Below, piece after piece: positions 1 through 5,890 of a stretch of DNA of 7,344 nt; positions within the stretch are counted from its first letter, which is position 1; each line of letters begins with the position of its first letter. Source of the stretch: Anaerolineae bacterium (GTDB lineage: Bacteria; Chloroflexota; Anaerolineae; B4-G1; SLSP01). The notes below the pieces were generated by a model. That model had not been told where the DNA came from. It ran no database searches and saw nothing but the letters and a program-made list of their open reading frames with translations. The stretch covers positions 1 through 7,344 of the forward strand of contig JAGHDT010000404.1 in assembly GCA_021159805.1 (NCBI GenBank), given 5' to 3'. The position numbers were made by a program, and so were the translations under genes.

Positions 1-867
1 CTGGCCGCGATCGCCCCAGGTATTCATCAGCACCATCTCGTCACGCCCGGGCGCGTGGCTGCGGATCTGCTCCTGGTAGGCGCGTACCGCCTCCAGGCGG
101 CCCAGCTCACCGCTACCGGTCACACCGGTCACGACCCCATACGCTCGCGTCCAGGCTCCCGGGCTGACATCACCAGGGCCGACACCTAATCCTACGGCGC
201 TCACCTCCCCGATCTTGACGACGAAATCACATCCGGGGTACGCCAGATGCGCATGCGCCGCTGGGGACTCCTTGAGGATGAACAAGCCGCGATCCTCCAA
301 GACCTCGTCCAAAAAGAGCAGGTTGCCCGAGAATGCATGCTCGGCCCGATACAGGAGGAGCTGCTCCTCGCGAACCAACGTGTTGTTGTGGTCGGTCACG
401 TCGAAGAACTCGACCGCTCGTGCGCGCCAGTGGACGCCGGGCAAGGCCAGACGCTCCATCGCTGCCCCTGGGCCAAGAGCCAGCGCCACAAGCCCCGGCG
501 CTCGCGTCGCGGGCACCGTCCCGCGCAGATAGATGTCACAGGCAATCGCCGGGCAGTTCGGATAGAGCCGGAAGAGACGCTTGATCTCCAGATCTCCCCT
601 TGAGGTCAGCACCTCGGCCCGCACGTGGCCCGGCGTGGTCGAGGTGGCCGCCTGCTCCGTCACCTGCAGGAGCCCGGTTGTGCCCGCGCCGTCACCGATC
701 CATGCCAGATCCGGCGCTTCGCCCGCCAGACCCCATCCGTGCCCGCGCACGACATCCTCGATCCGCAGACTGATGAGCCTGCCGTTGTTCCACCGGTATT
801 GCCGGCGGATCCAGCCCGTTTCCAGCGTGAGGATGTCACCTTGTAGCAGAACCCGACAATCAATCAT
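1..867 (-). CDS. GH36/melibiase-like alpha-galactosidase, N-terminal part (partial, runs off left edge)
   Basis: Open for 289 codons on the minus strand from ATG 867 to the window edge without a stop, so the C-terminal part lies outside. The last visible residues read GRDEMVLMNTWGDRGQ. In GH36/melibiase-type enzymes a very similar N-T-W-G-D-R segment marks the passage from the N-terminal beta-sandwich to the (beta/alpha)8 catalytic barrel. The visible part, rich in short beta-like stretches, fits that N-terminal domain in length and position. The catalytic aspartates would lie beyond the edge and cannot be checked. Expected role: hydrolysis of terminal alpha-galactosyl or related alpha-glycosidic bonds; the substrate is unknown. 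No signal peptide is seen. Start choice: AGGAGG (877-872) sits 4 nt before ATG 867 but only 1 nt before ATG 870, so 867 is preferred. The preceding SGNH gene stops at 876, inside this Shine-Dalgarno, implying coupled translation. Family assignment rests mainly on the terminal motif and overall architecture. Confidence 0.72.
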   Translation of the reverse strand, partial: MIDCRVLLQGDILTLETGWIRRQYRWNNGRLISLRIEDVVRGHGWGLAGEAPDLAWIGDGAGTTGLLQVTEQAATSTTPGHVRAEVLTSRGDLEIKRLFRLYPNCPAIACDIYLRGTVPATRAPGLVALALGPGAAMERLALPGVHWRARAVEFFDVTDHNNTLVREEQLLLYRAEHAFSGNLLFLDEVLEDRGLFILKESPAAHAHLAYPGCDFVVKIGEVSAVGLGVGPGDVSPGAWTRAYGVVTGVTGSGELGRLEAVRAYQEQIRSHAPGRDEMVLMNTWGDRGQ

Positions 868-871
868 CATC

Positions 872-877
872 CCTCCT
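872..877 (-). promoter_or_regulatory. Shine-Dalgarno AGGAGG overlapping the upstream stop codon
   Basis: The perfect AGGAGG on the minus strand shares two bases with the TAG stop (878-876) of the SGNH hydrolase and precedes two adjacent ATG codons (870-868 and 867-865). Its 4-nt spacing favours the second ATG. This arrangement is typical of translational coupling between co-transcribed genes. Confidence 0.75.
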
Positions 878-1502
878 ACGCGTCGAGGGCGGCTTCCCAC
901 GCCGTCAGCCACCCGGCGATAAAGGCGCCCTGCTTCTCCCGGATGTGCTCACGAAAGTGTACGTGGTCGCAGTACAGATCTTCACCCAGATTCAGCGTGA
1001 AGGAATACAGGTCAATAGTAGGTACACCGTGAACCTTCATGATCACGTCGGCTGCCTGGTTATAGGCGACGGCGTCCGCCGAAAATCGGTAGAAATCCGA
1101 ATCCTCTCTGTTATGCACCGCCTCATCACAGGGCGTCGTGCGTACCCAGATTGGCGTGATGCCCTGCTCGCGCACTATGGCAAGTATCTCGCGCAGGTAC
1201 ACCCGGTACTGATCCAGCGGCACCTGCTTCGCGCCGCTCTGCGGATCGGTTCTCAGGTCCCATAGGCCACAGTTCAGAAGGAGCCAGTCTGTGTCAAACC
1301 CCGTCGCGGCAGCCTTGGCCTTTGTGAAGGCCAAGACCATAGACGAATCGCCGCCGTTGACACCCTGCGGTGGGTCAAGATCTAGCGCGTTGGCCTCCGA
1401 CTCACTCTTGCGGGCATAGGACATTTTGCCACGTAGGTAGGTCTCCAGATAGGGGCCATAGTGCATCGAGATACTATCGCCGATCACGTAGATGCGCTTC
1501 AT
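876..1502 (-). CDS. SGNH/GDSL-family hydrolase (esterase/acylhydrolase)
   Basis: A 208-residue protein with the SGNH-hydrolase blocks in order. Block I is GDS at residues 8-10, with S10 the predicted nucleophile, in the N-terminal strand IYVIGDSIS. A glycine-rich block II (NGGDS, 49-53) follows. Block III is NCGLWD (77-82), with N77 and G79 as likely oxyanion-hole residues. Block V is DHVHF (179-183), supplying D179 and H182 of the catalytic triad. The length is usual for a single-domain GDSL-like lipase/acylhydrolase (PF13472 type). There is no signal peptide or membrane segment, so it is predicted cytoplasmic. The family removes acyl groups from carbohydrates, lipids or small esters; the substrate cannot be read from sequence. 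ATG at 1502 is supported by GGGAGG with 6 nt spacing. It lies immediately upstream of a GH36-like glycosidase and is apparently coupled to it, which favours a carbohydrate-esterase role (inference). Confidence 0.9.
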   Translation of the reverse strand: MKRIYVIGDSISMHYGPYLETYLRGKMSYARKSESEANALDLDPPQGVNGGDSSMVLAFTKAKAAATGFDTDWLLLNCGLWDLRTDPQSGAKQVPLDQYRVYLREILAIVREQGITPIWVRTTPCDEAVHNREDSDFYRFSADAVAYNQAADVIMKVHGVPTIDLYSFTLNLGEDLYCDHVHFREHIREKQGAFIAGWLTAWEAALDA

Positions 1503-1546
1503 GTGAATCCTCCCAACCTATTGGCCTACAAACAGACACTCCTGCT

Positions 1547-1577
1547 GCCAGAGACCGAGCTGATCGAGGTCCCAGGC
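1547..1577 (-). other. Imperfect stem-loop between the LysE and SGNH genes
   Basis: On the minus strand GCCTGGGACC (1577-1568) can pair with GGTCTCTGGC (1556-1547) around an 11-nt loop, giving nine pairs including one G-U and one internal U-U mismatch. It lies 13 nt after the LysE stop and upstream of the SGNH Shine-Dalgarno. No U-tract follows, so it is not a convincing intrinsic terminator. It could be a processing or attenuation structure, or chance. Confidence 0.25.
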
Positions 1578-1590
1578 CGGCAATGGCACA

Positions 1591-2199
1591 CTAGAGGACG
1601 CTCAGCAATGAGACCACACCAAACACCAGGATGACCGCTCCCGAGATGCGGTTGACCCACACAAGACTGGCCGGCGTGAACTTCGCTCGGAAGAGGCTGA
1701 CCCCGCCACTCAATGCAGACCACCAAAGGACCGATCCGAGAAAGACGCCCAGCACCATCGTGCCGGCATCAGCCAGGTCACGCTCTCCGCCCCCCAGCCC
1801 GAGCCCGGCATAGATCGCAGCGAACGAGAGAATCGTCATCGGATTGGTCAGCGTCAGGCCGAACGTCGAGACGTAGGCCTTGGCCAGCCCGCCTCCATCG
1901 GCGGCGCCCGCATCCTGCTCGGGCTGGGCCAAGAAGGTGCTGACGCCCAGATAGCAGAGAAAGAGATCGCCGATAAGGCGCAGCCAGAACTGCTGCGTCA
2001 CCAGCACATCCGAGATCATCGCCAACCCAGAAGCAGCGATCGCTCCATAGACCGTATCGGCGGTCGCGGCGCCCAAGCCGGAGACCAGACCCGCGGCACG
2101 GCCATCCGCCAGGCTGTGGCGGATGCAGACCACGCCGATCGGTCCCACCGGCGCCGCGATCGACAGACCGATCACAATTCCCCTGATCAAGGTCGACAT
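1591..2199 (-). CDS. LysE-family amino-acid/metabolite exporter
   Basis: A 202-residue hydrophobic inner-membrane protein of the LysE/RhtB translocator family, which exports amino acids or related small metabolites using the proton motive force. Family signatures are visible: PVGPIG at residues 17-22 in the first membrane segment, the conserved glycine-rich stretch GLVSGLGAATAD (37-48) followed by TVYG, LTNPMT (117-122) at the start of a later helix, and NRISG (183-187) before the last helix. About five or six membrane segments can be drawn (roughly 5-26, 36-62, 72-92, 109-136, 145-168, 184-202), matching the family. The substrate is not predictable. Start: ATG 2199, preceded by a G-run 3 nt upstream, puts the first helix at the usual distance. 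An in-frame TTG at 2217 would add six residues (MAIGGQ) and is considered less likely. It is followed on the same strand by the SGNH hydrolase after 88 bp, so co-transcription is possible but not shown. Confidence 0.93.
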   Translation of the reverse strand: MSTLIRGIVIGLSIAAPVGPIGVVCIRHSLADGRAAGLVSGLGAATADTVYGAIAASGLAMISDVLVTQQFWLRLIGDLFLCYLGVSTFLAQPEQDAGAADGGGLAKAYVSTFGLTLTNPMTILSFAAIYAGLGLGGGERDLADAGTMVLGVFLGSVLWWSALSGGVSLFRAKFTPASLVWVNRISGAVILVFGVVSLLSVL

Positions 2200-2270
2200 C
2201 TGCCCCCCAATAGCCAAAGACCCAGCCCAAGGTTATGATTACCGGTATCTTTCACAGGAGCGCCAGACCC

Positions 2271-2462
2271 ATGGACCAGTTCTTCAGCCGGGAGTACGGT
2301 GGAGCACCCTTCGAGTTATTCGGCATTCCGCACATCATCGCTCTAGTGATCGTGGCCCTCATCAACGTGGCCCTGCTCGCGGTCTGGCTGCCGTATCTAC
2401 CCTTCGCCATCAAGGATTTGAAGGCCAGACAGCCGACGCAGGATACAGCAACCTTGGCATAG
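2271..2462 (+). CDS. Short membrane protein resembling only the N-terminus of the TIGR02206/YwaF family (probable gene remnant)
   Basis: A 63-codon plus-strand frame encoding one membrane helix (about residues 22-42) behind a polar N-terminus. The opening resembles the start of TIGR02206/YwaF-type integral membrane proteins: MDQFF, an acidic-aromatic segment, then PFELFGIPHIIAL. That family normally has several helices and is over 200 residues long. Here the similarity stops after the first helix (around LLAVWLP, residues 37-43) and a polar tail ends at 2462. Only 42 bp remain before the convergent deiodinase-like gene, so the missing part is not in any frame nearby. It is best read as a 3'-truncated remnant, although a functional single-helix protein cannot be excluded. 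ATG 2271 is chosen because AGGAG at 2256-2260 precedes it and it matches the family's start; an in-frame ATG at 2235 would add 12 residues. Family recognition is from memory of the N-terminal motif. Confidence 0.6.
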   Translation: MDQFFSREYGGAPFELFGIPHIIALVIVALINVALLAVWLPYLPFAIKDLKARQPTQDTATLA

Positions 2463-2504
2463 GCGCCGCCAACGCACGAAACCGGCTAAGGTCCGACGCA
2501 CCCA

Positions 2505-3176
2505 TCACTCCACAAACGTGGCGATCTCCGACAGCCCCTTCTTCTGGAGATCGGGCACCTTGGCTCCATCCGCCGGGTATCCGGTGACCACCACGATGAA
2601 GGGGCGTTCGTTCTCCGGGCGCCCGAGGAGATCGCGCAAGAACCCCATCCGGGTCGGGGTGTAGGTCAATGCAACCAGGCCAGCGTGGTGAAGCGCTGCG
2701 ACCAGCATCCCGGTGGCGATCCCCACCGACTCGCGGACGTAGTAGTGCTTCTTCTTGCCGCCATCCACCAGCAGGCCGTAGGGCTGCGCGAAAACCACGA
2801 TCAAGTAGGGGGCCTGCTCCAGGAAGGGCTTCTGAACATGGGTCCCCAGGTGAGACAGGTCCGCCAGCCACTCGTCGCTGGCCAGGCCGTGGTAGAAAGC
2901 GTATTCCTCCCGCTCCGCTGCCTCACGGATCTGTCGCTTCACATCCGGGTCACTGACCGCCACAAAGTGCCAAGGCTGCATATTGGCTCCGCTGGGTGCA
3001 GAGCCCGCGGTCAGCAAGCACTCCTCTATCACCTCACGCGGCACCGGCCGGTCGGAAAAGTCACGCACACTCCGCCGGTGCTGCATCTCCTGACGGAAAT
3101 CGCGGGCCCGCCGCGCCATCTCCAGCTCAGGCTGTTCATCATGCTGAAGAGATTGTAGCTTCCCATTTGTGCCCAT
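2505..3176 (-). CDS. Nitroreductase-fold FMN enzyme, iodotyrosine deiodinase (IYD) homologue
   Basis: A 223-residue soluble protein of the NADH oxidase/FMN-reductase (nitroreductase) superfamily whose closest recognisable relative is iodotyrosine deiodinase, which reductively removes halide from halotyrosines using FMN. FMN-phosphate contacts are RRS at residues 34-36. PSGAN (61-65) matches the flavin/substrate loop (PSGAH in the human enzyme), followed by the conserved PWHFVAV (68-74). Aligned without gaps to the human active-site lid, E91, Y95 and K116 fall on E157, Y161 and K182, the residues that clamp the substrate amino acid. KKKHYYVRESV (141-151), LLGRP (183-187), VTGYPA (197-202) and VPDL (207-210) also match. 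Unlike animal IYD there is no N-terminal membrane anchor. ATG 3176 has AAGGAG at 8 nt spacing. It is divergent from the OYE gene and convergent with the short membrane ORF. The physiological substrate is unproven: halotyrosine or another amino-acid-like aromatic is the leading inference, with a generic nitro/quinone reductase the alternative. Confidence 0.88.
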   Translation of the reverse strand: MGTNGKLQSLQHDEQPELEMARRARDFRQEMQHRRSVRDFSDRPVPREVIEECLLTAGSAPSGANMQPWHFVAVSDPDVKRQIREAAEREEYAFYHGLASDEWLADLSHLGTHVQKPFLEQAPYLIVVFAQPYGLLVDGGKKKHYYVRESVGIATGMLVAALHHAGLVALTYTPTRMGFLRDLLGRPENERPFIVVVTGYPADGAKVPDLQKKGLSEIATFVE

Positions 3177-3282
3177 TACCGCATCTCCTTTTTCCCGAGT
3201 ATACTTTGTCTTGTCTATAGAGATACTTGGTTACACGATTTCTGAACCACAAACAACTGGATGACCGAGGAGGGCATCTATT
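3177..3282. promoter_or_regulatory. Divergent intergenic region between the IYD-like and OYE-like genes
   Basis: This 106-bp region must carry the promoters of both flanking genes unless they are read from elsewhere. It is more A/T-rich than its surroundings. It contains the palindrome AGTATACT (3198-3205), which gives a TATACT -10-like hexamer on both strands, but no good -35 lies 16-18 bp from it. Other visible elements are a tandem TTGTC pair (3206-3215) and direct repeats of ATACTT at 3201-3206 and 3223-3228, 22 bp apart. Shine-Dalgarno sites end both sides: AAGGAG (3190-3185, minus) and AGGAGG (3268-3273, plus). Exact promoter positions are not established. Confidence 0.4.
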
Positions 3283-4242
3283 ATGAGTGCTGAAACTGCA
3301 GACCTGTCCCCATTGTTCCAACCGCTGTTTGTGCACGGCAAAACACTGCGCAACCGTATCGTTATGCCGCCAATGGTGCAGCTTCGCCCGTTGACTTCTC
3401 CGGAGGGCGTAGCATGGTATGCGCGGCACGCCCAGGGTGGCGTGGGTTTGGTCATAGTCGAGGCGACCGGAGTTGATCGCTTCGGCGAGGAGTTCACCGC
3501 TGCTGATCTTGAGCCCTTGGTCTCCGCCGTCCACGAACATGGTGCCTTGATCGCCATTCAACTTTTCCCAGGTACCCGGGGTCAAGGTTTCGCCCCTGCC
3601 GCTATGAGCACTGACGACATTGACACATTAGTCACCCGCTATCGCCGGGCTGCAGAGCAGTGTGCCGAAGCGGGCTTCGATGGTGTAGAACCCCACGGCG
3701 CGCACGGCTACTTGCTCAATCGGTTCTTCTCTCCGATCCAGAACACGCGTTCGGATGCCTATGGCGGGAGTCTGGAAAATCGGATGCGCCTGGCCCTGCG
3801 AATTGTGGCGGCCGTGCGCCCAATCTGTGCGGACACAATGCTACTGCTCTACCGTCACACACCAGTGGGCGAAGGCTATGGCATTGACGAGAGCCTGGTT
3901 TTGACCGAGGCTTTGGTCAATGCTGGTGTTGATATTCTCGATATCTCCCCCGCAAGCGTGGAACAAGCCGGTGATCGCGCCGCGCCCTTCACACGCTTCG
4001 GCGTGCCTGTGGTTGCCGTAAACGAGCTAGACGAGAGCTCGCGTGCCCTTGAAGTCTTGAACAAGCACCGCGCTGACCTCGTGGCCATCGGTCGCGGTTT
4101 GATCGCTGACCCGGATTGGCCTATCAAGATGCTCAAAGGCCAGGAGGACGCCATCGTACGCTGTATCCGCTGTGACGTCAAGTGCTTTGGCAACTTGCGC
4201 AAGGGCATCCCCATTGAGTGCACCCAGTGGGAAGATGCCTGA
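3283..4242 (+). CDS. Old Yellow Enzyme-family NADH:flavin oxidoreductase with C-terminal 4Fe-4S cysteine motif, stand-alone
   Basis: A 319-residue TIM-barrel FMN oxidoreductase of the OYE/2,4-dienoyl-CoA reductase type. RNRIVMPPM (23-31) is the first-strand flavin motif. The signature GFDGVEPHGAHGYLL (131-145) carries the H138/H141 pair that binds the substrate anion, followed by NRFFSP, YGGS (160-163) and ENR (165-167). The phosphate-binding end is VAIGRGLIADPDWP (267-280). The C-terminus has C294, C297, C301 and C313, with spacing 3-4-12 identical to the 4Fe-4S ligands of E. coli FadH. The protein stops six residues after the last cysteine, so the FAD/NAD(P) domain of FadH or trimethylamine dehydrogenase is absent. 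Deviations: proline (P96) where many relatives have the QLxH histidine, and EPH instead of EIH. It is expected to reduce activated C=C bonds, with electrons from a separate reductase or ferredoxin through the cluster (inference). ATG 3283 has AGGAGG at 9 nt spacing. It is transcribed away from the IYD homologue. Confidence 0.93.
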   Translation: MSAETADLSPLFQPLFVHGKTLRNRIVMPPMVQLRPLTSPEGVAWYARHAQGGVGLVIVEATGVDRFGEEFTAADLEPLVSAVHEHGALIAIQLFPGTRGQGFAPAAMSTDDIDTLVTRYRRAAEQCAEAGFDGVEPHGAHGYLLNRFFSPIQNTRSDAYGGSLENRMRLALRIVAAVRPICADTMLLLYRHTPVGEGYGIDESLVLTEALVNAGVDILDISPASVEQAGDRAAPFTRFGVPVVAVNELDESSRALEVLNKHRADLVAIGRGLIADPDWPIKMLKGQEDAIVRCIRCDVKCFGNLRKGIPIECTQWEDA

Positions 4243-4400
4243 CCTGTCGACCCCCTGTGAAGATTCAGCGAAAGCTCTGTATAGTACAGACTATGGCTAG
4301 GCCCTCGCAAGCACGACTACCCAAGTGAGTGAGTTCTACGTCAAAAGACGCGAGCTACGTCGTCATAGCTCGCGTCTCAAGATCCGACCGACACCCACAG
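4243..4400. other. Convergent intergenic region (OYE-like gene and sulfatase)
   Basis: This is 158 bp between two stop codons. It holds a weak hairpin TCTGTA/TACAGA (4276-4281 and 4285-4290, 3-nt loop) without a U-tract downstream of the OYE-like gene, and the strong sulfatase terminator listed separately. No open frame with a plausible start and ribosome-binding site was seen. Confidence 0.6.
4343..4377 (-). terminator. Intrinsic terminator of the sulfatase gene
   Basis: A perfect 12-bp inverted repeat, AGACGCGAGCTA (4346-4357) and TAGCTCGCGTCT (4366-4377), encloses an 8-nt loop. On the minus strand the stem runs into TTTT (4346-4343), so it reads as a rho-independent terminator 23 nt after the sulfatase stop. 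On the plus strand the stem is followed by CAAGATC with no T-run, so it is unlikely to serve the converging OYE-like gene as a classical intrinsic terminator. The U-tract is short. Confidence 0.8.
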
Positions 4401-4413
4401 TCAGACAGTCAGA
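4398..4413. repeat. Tandem 8-bp duplication across the sulfatase stop codon
   Basis: CAGTCAGA occurs twice in direct succession (4398-4405 and 4406-4413). The sulfatase stop (4403-4401) lies in the left copy and the last codons in the right copy. Losing one copy would shift the frame and add about ten codons, ending inside the terminator hairpin. It may be slippage-prone or chance. Confidence 0.6.
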
Positions 4414-5870
4414 CCCAATCGCTCGAACTGCTCCACCGGGGCATTGTTTGCCCTCATCAGATCCACCATCAGCCGGATCATGCGCGCCTCGATCTCGGGA
4501 TCATCGATCGGGTGTTCCTGTTTGGGGTCGTCCTGCAGATCGAACAACAGCGTACCGAAACGATGCATATCGGTCCAGCCACTGCCGCGCGCCGGGATCT
4601 TCATCACCGGACAGCCCTTGGTGAAGTCGAAGGGCACCGCCATCTCGGTCTCCTGCAGTTCAGAGACATCGAACGTGTGGCGCATATGGGTTGGCATCAG
4701 CGTGTATTCATAGAGCGGCCAGTTTTCGGCGGTGGTCGGCGCACGCATATAGACATAGCGCCCATCGGTGACGTTGACGTGACCTCCGTGGAGGCCGAAG
4801 AGCACACCCTCACGGAGCGGCACCTCAGATGCCACAGAGTGCGTCAGCGGAATGCCCTGCATGTCCGGCGTCGGCGCCACGCCGAAGGCCTCCAGCAGCG
4901 TCGGGCCCCAGTCGATGTTCTGCACCAGGGCCTGGCTGCGCTCGGCCTTGCGTCCAGTGCGCGGGTCCCAAAGGAAGAGCGGCGTATGCGCAATCTCTCC
5001 GTAGAACGGCTGCACGCACTTCGCCCACCAGTCGTGCTCGCCCAGCAGGAACCCGTGATCTGTGCAGACGATCAGTAGTGTGTCGTCCCACATATCCTGT
5101 TCATCCATCAGATCGAGCACCTTACCCAGATAGGCGTCGCACATCGAGATCAGCGCCGCATTCTCCGTGCGCATGTGCTCCACCGCCTCCGCCGGTTCCT
5201 GGACCTCACGGTAGGGCGGCCAGTCGAAGTGCGGGCCGCTGTAGTCGTGAGGATAGAGGTCCTTGTAGTGCTGCTGCGTGAAATAGGGCTCGTGCGGGTC
5301 GAAGGTCTCAATGTGCAAGAACCAGTTGTCCTGATCAGCGTTGGTGCGCATAAACTCCAGCCCCATCTCGAAGGTCTTGGCCTGCGGCTGGAGCTCCTCC
5401 TTGTCCATATAGCCCCGGTTGACCCAGTCCTGGCGCCAACTGTTGTCAGTGCGCCCCCCCAGACTCTCAGGGATCTCCGGATCTGCAACCTGACCCTTCC
5501 ACGGATCACCCTCCTGACCGCGGCTGGCCTCGTAGCTGGTATAGCGGGTGTGGTACGTCGCGCCGCCTTCCTCCCAGTAGTGGTAGTGGTCACTCACCAG
5601 ATGGGTGTAGACCCCATTCTGCTTCAGAATCTCGGGCACCGAGTCATCGAAGGGCTCCAGAGGGCCCCAACTCCGGTGCAAGAAATTGTACCGCCCTGTG
5701 TGGAACTCACGCCGGCAGGGCATACACGGCATACTGCCCACGTAGCTGTTGTCAAACGTCACCGTCCGCTCATACAGTCGCTCGAAGTTGGGCGCATGCA
5801 CCCACTCCGCGCCATACGGCGGGAGCATGTGACGGTTGAGGGAATCGAACATCACCATGATTGCGCGCAT
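4401..5870 (-). CDS. Type I (formylglycine-type) sulfatase family hydrolase
   Basis: A 489-residue protein with the alkaline-phosphatase-superfamily sulfatase fold, cleaving sulfate esters (or, in some relatives, phosphonate/phosphodiester bonds). The N-terminal strand IMVMFDS carries metal-ligand D9. The signature is C49-M-P-C52-R53 with HTGR at 57-60. C49 is the predicted residue oxidised to formylglycine; position 52 is usually Ser or Ala and is Cys here. Further active-site elements are DPHEPY (191-196), the metal pair D271-H272 in CTDHGFLLGEH (269-279), and K284. The C-terminal part includes LLFDLQDDPKQEHP (441-454), the usual sulfatase C-terminal subdomain motif. The length is normal. 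No signal peptide is visible, so it is predicted cytoplasmic. ATG 5870 has AGGAGG at 5 nt spacing. It lies 116 bp downstream of the FAD oxidoreductase on the same strand and ends at a clear terminator. The substrate is unknown; whether a formylglycine-generating enzyme or anaerobic maturase exists lies outside the window. Confidence 0.94.
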   Translation of the reverse strand: MRAIMVMFDSLNRHMLPPYGAEWVHAPNFERLYERTVTFDNSYVGSMPCMPCRREFHTGRYNFLHRSWGPLEPFDDSVPEILKQNGVYTHLVSDHYHYWEEGGATYHTRYTSYEASRGQEGDPWKGQVADPEIPESLGGRTDNSWRQDWVNRGYMDKEELQPQAKTFEMGLEFMRTNADQDNWFLHIETFDPHEPYFTQQHYKDLYPHDYSGPHFDWPPYREVQEPAEAVEHMRTENAALISMCDAYLGKVLDLMDEQDMWDDTLLIVCTDHGFLLGEHDWWAKCVQPFYGEIAHTPLFLWDPRTGRKAERSQALVQNIDWGPTLLEAFGVAPTPDMQGIPLTHSVASEVPLREGVLFGLHGGHVNVTDGRYVYMRAPTTAENWPLYEYTLMPTHMRHTFDVSELQETEMAVPFDFTKGCPVMKIPARGSGWTDMHRFGTLLFDLQDDPKQEHPIDDPEIEARMIRLMVDLMRANNAPVEQFERLGLTV

Positions 5871-5875
5871 CAGAT

Positions 5876-5881
5876 CCTCCT
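5876..5881 (-). promoter_or_regulatory. Shine-Dalgarno of the sulfatase gene
   Basis: Perfect AGGAGG on the minus strand, 5 nt before ATG 5870. It fixes the sulfatase start and lies 9 bp from the edge of the heptad repeat array. Confidence 0.85.
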
Positions 5882-5890
5882 GAAGGGATA

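Noticed and set aside
247..603. Plus-strand open frames opposite the GH36-like gene
   Set aside because: The minus-strand frame is open for 289 codons with a strong Shine-Dalgarno and a family motif. The plus-strand frames are low-complexity Arg/Pro/Ala shadows.
1547..1577. Intrinsic terminator after the LysE gene
   Set aside because: The stem is imperfect and no U-tract follows on the minus strand, so it is kept only as a weak stem-loop.
2200..2217. TTG start at 2217 for the LysE-family gene
   Set aside because: It would add six non-conserved residues. ATG 2199 has a G-rich stretch just upstream and the normal distance to the first helix.
3139..3585. Minus-strand open frame (148 codons) spanning the divergent promoter region
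   Set aside because: It overlaps the start of the OYE-like gene on the opposite strand and the IYD-like gene start in another frame, has no family motif, and would run through the shared control region.
4276..4290. Hairpin TCTGTA-TAG-TACAGA as terminator of the OYE-like gene
   Set aside because: The stem is only 6 bp and A/T-containing, with a 3-nt loop and no following T-run. It could form but would not terminate convincingly.
4329..5078. Long plus-strand open frame (249 codons) opposite the sulfatase
   Set aside because: It is antisense to a gene with full family motifs. Its product is rich in His and Arg with no recognisable domain, as expected for the mirror of a GC-rich gene.
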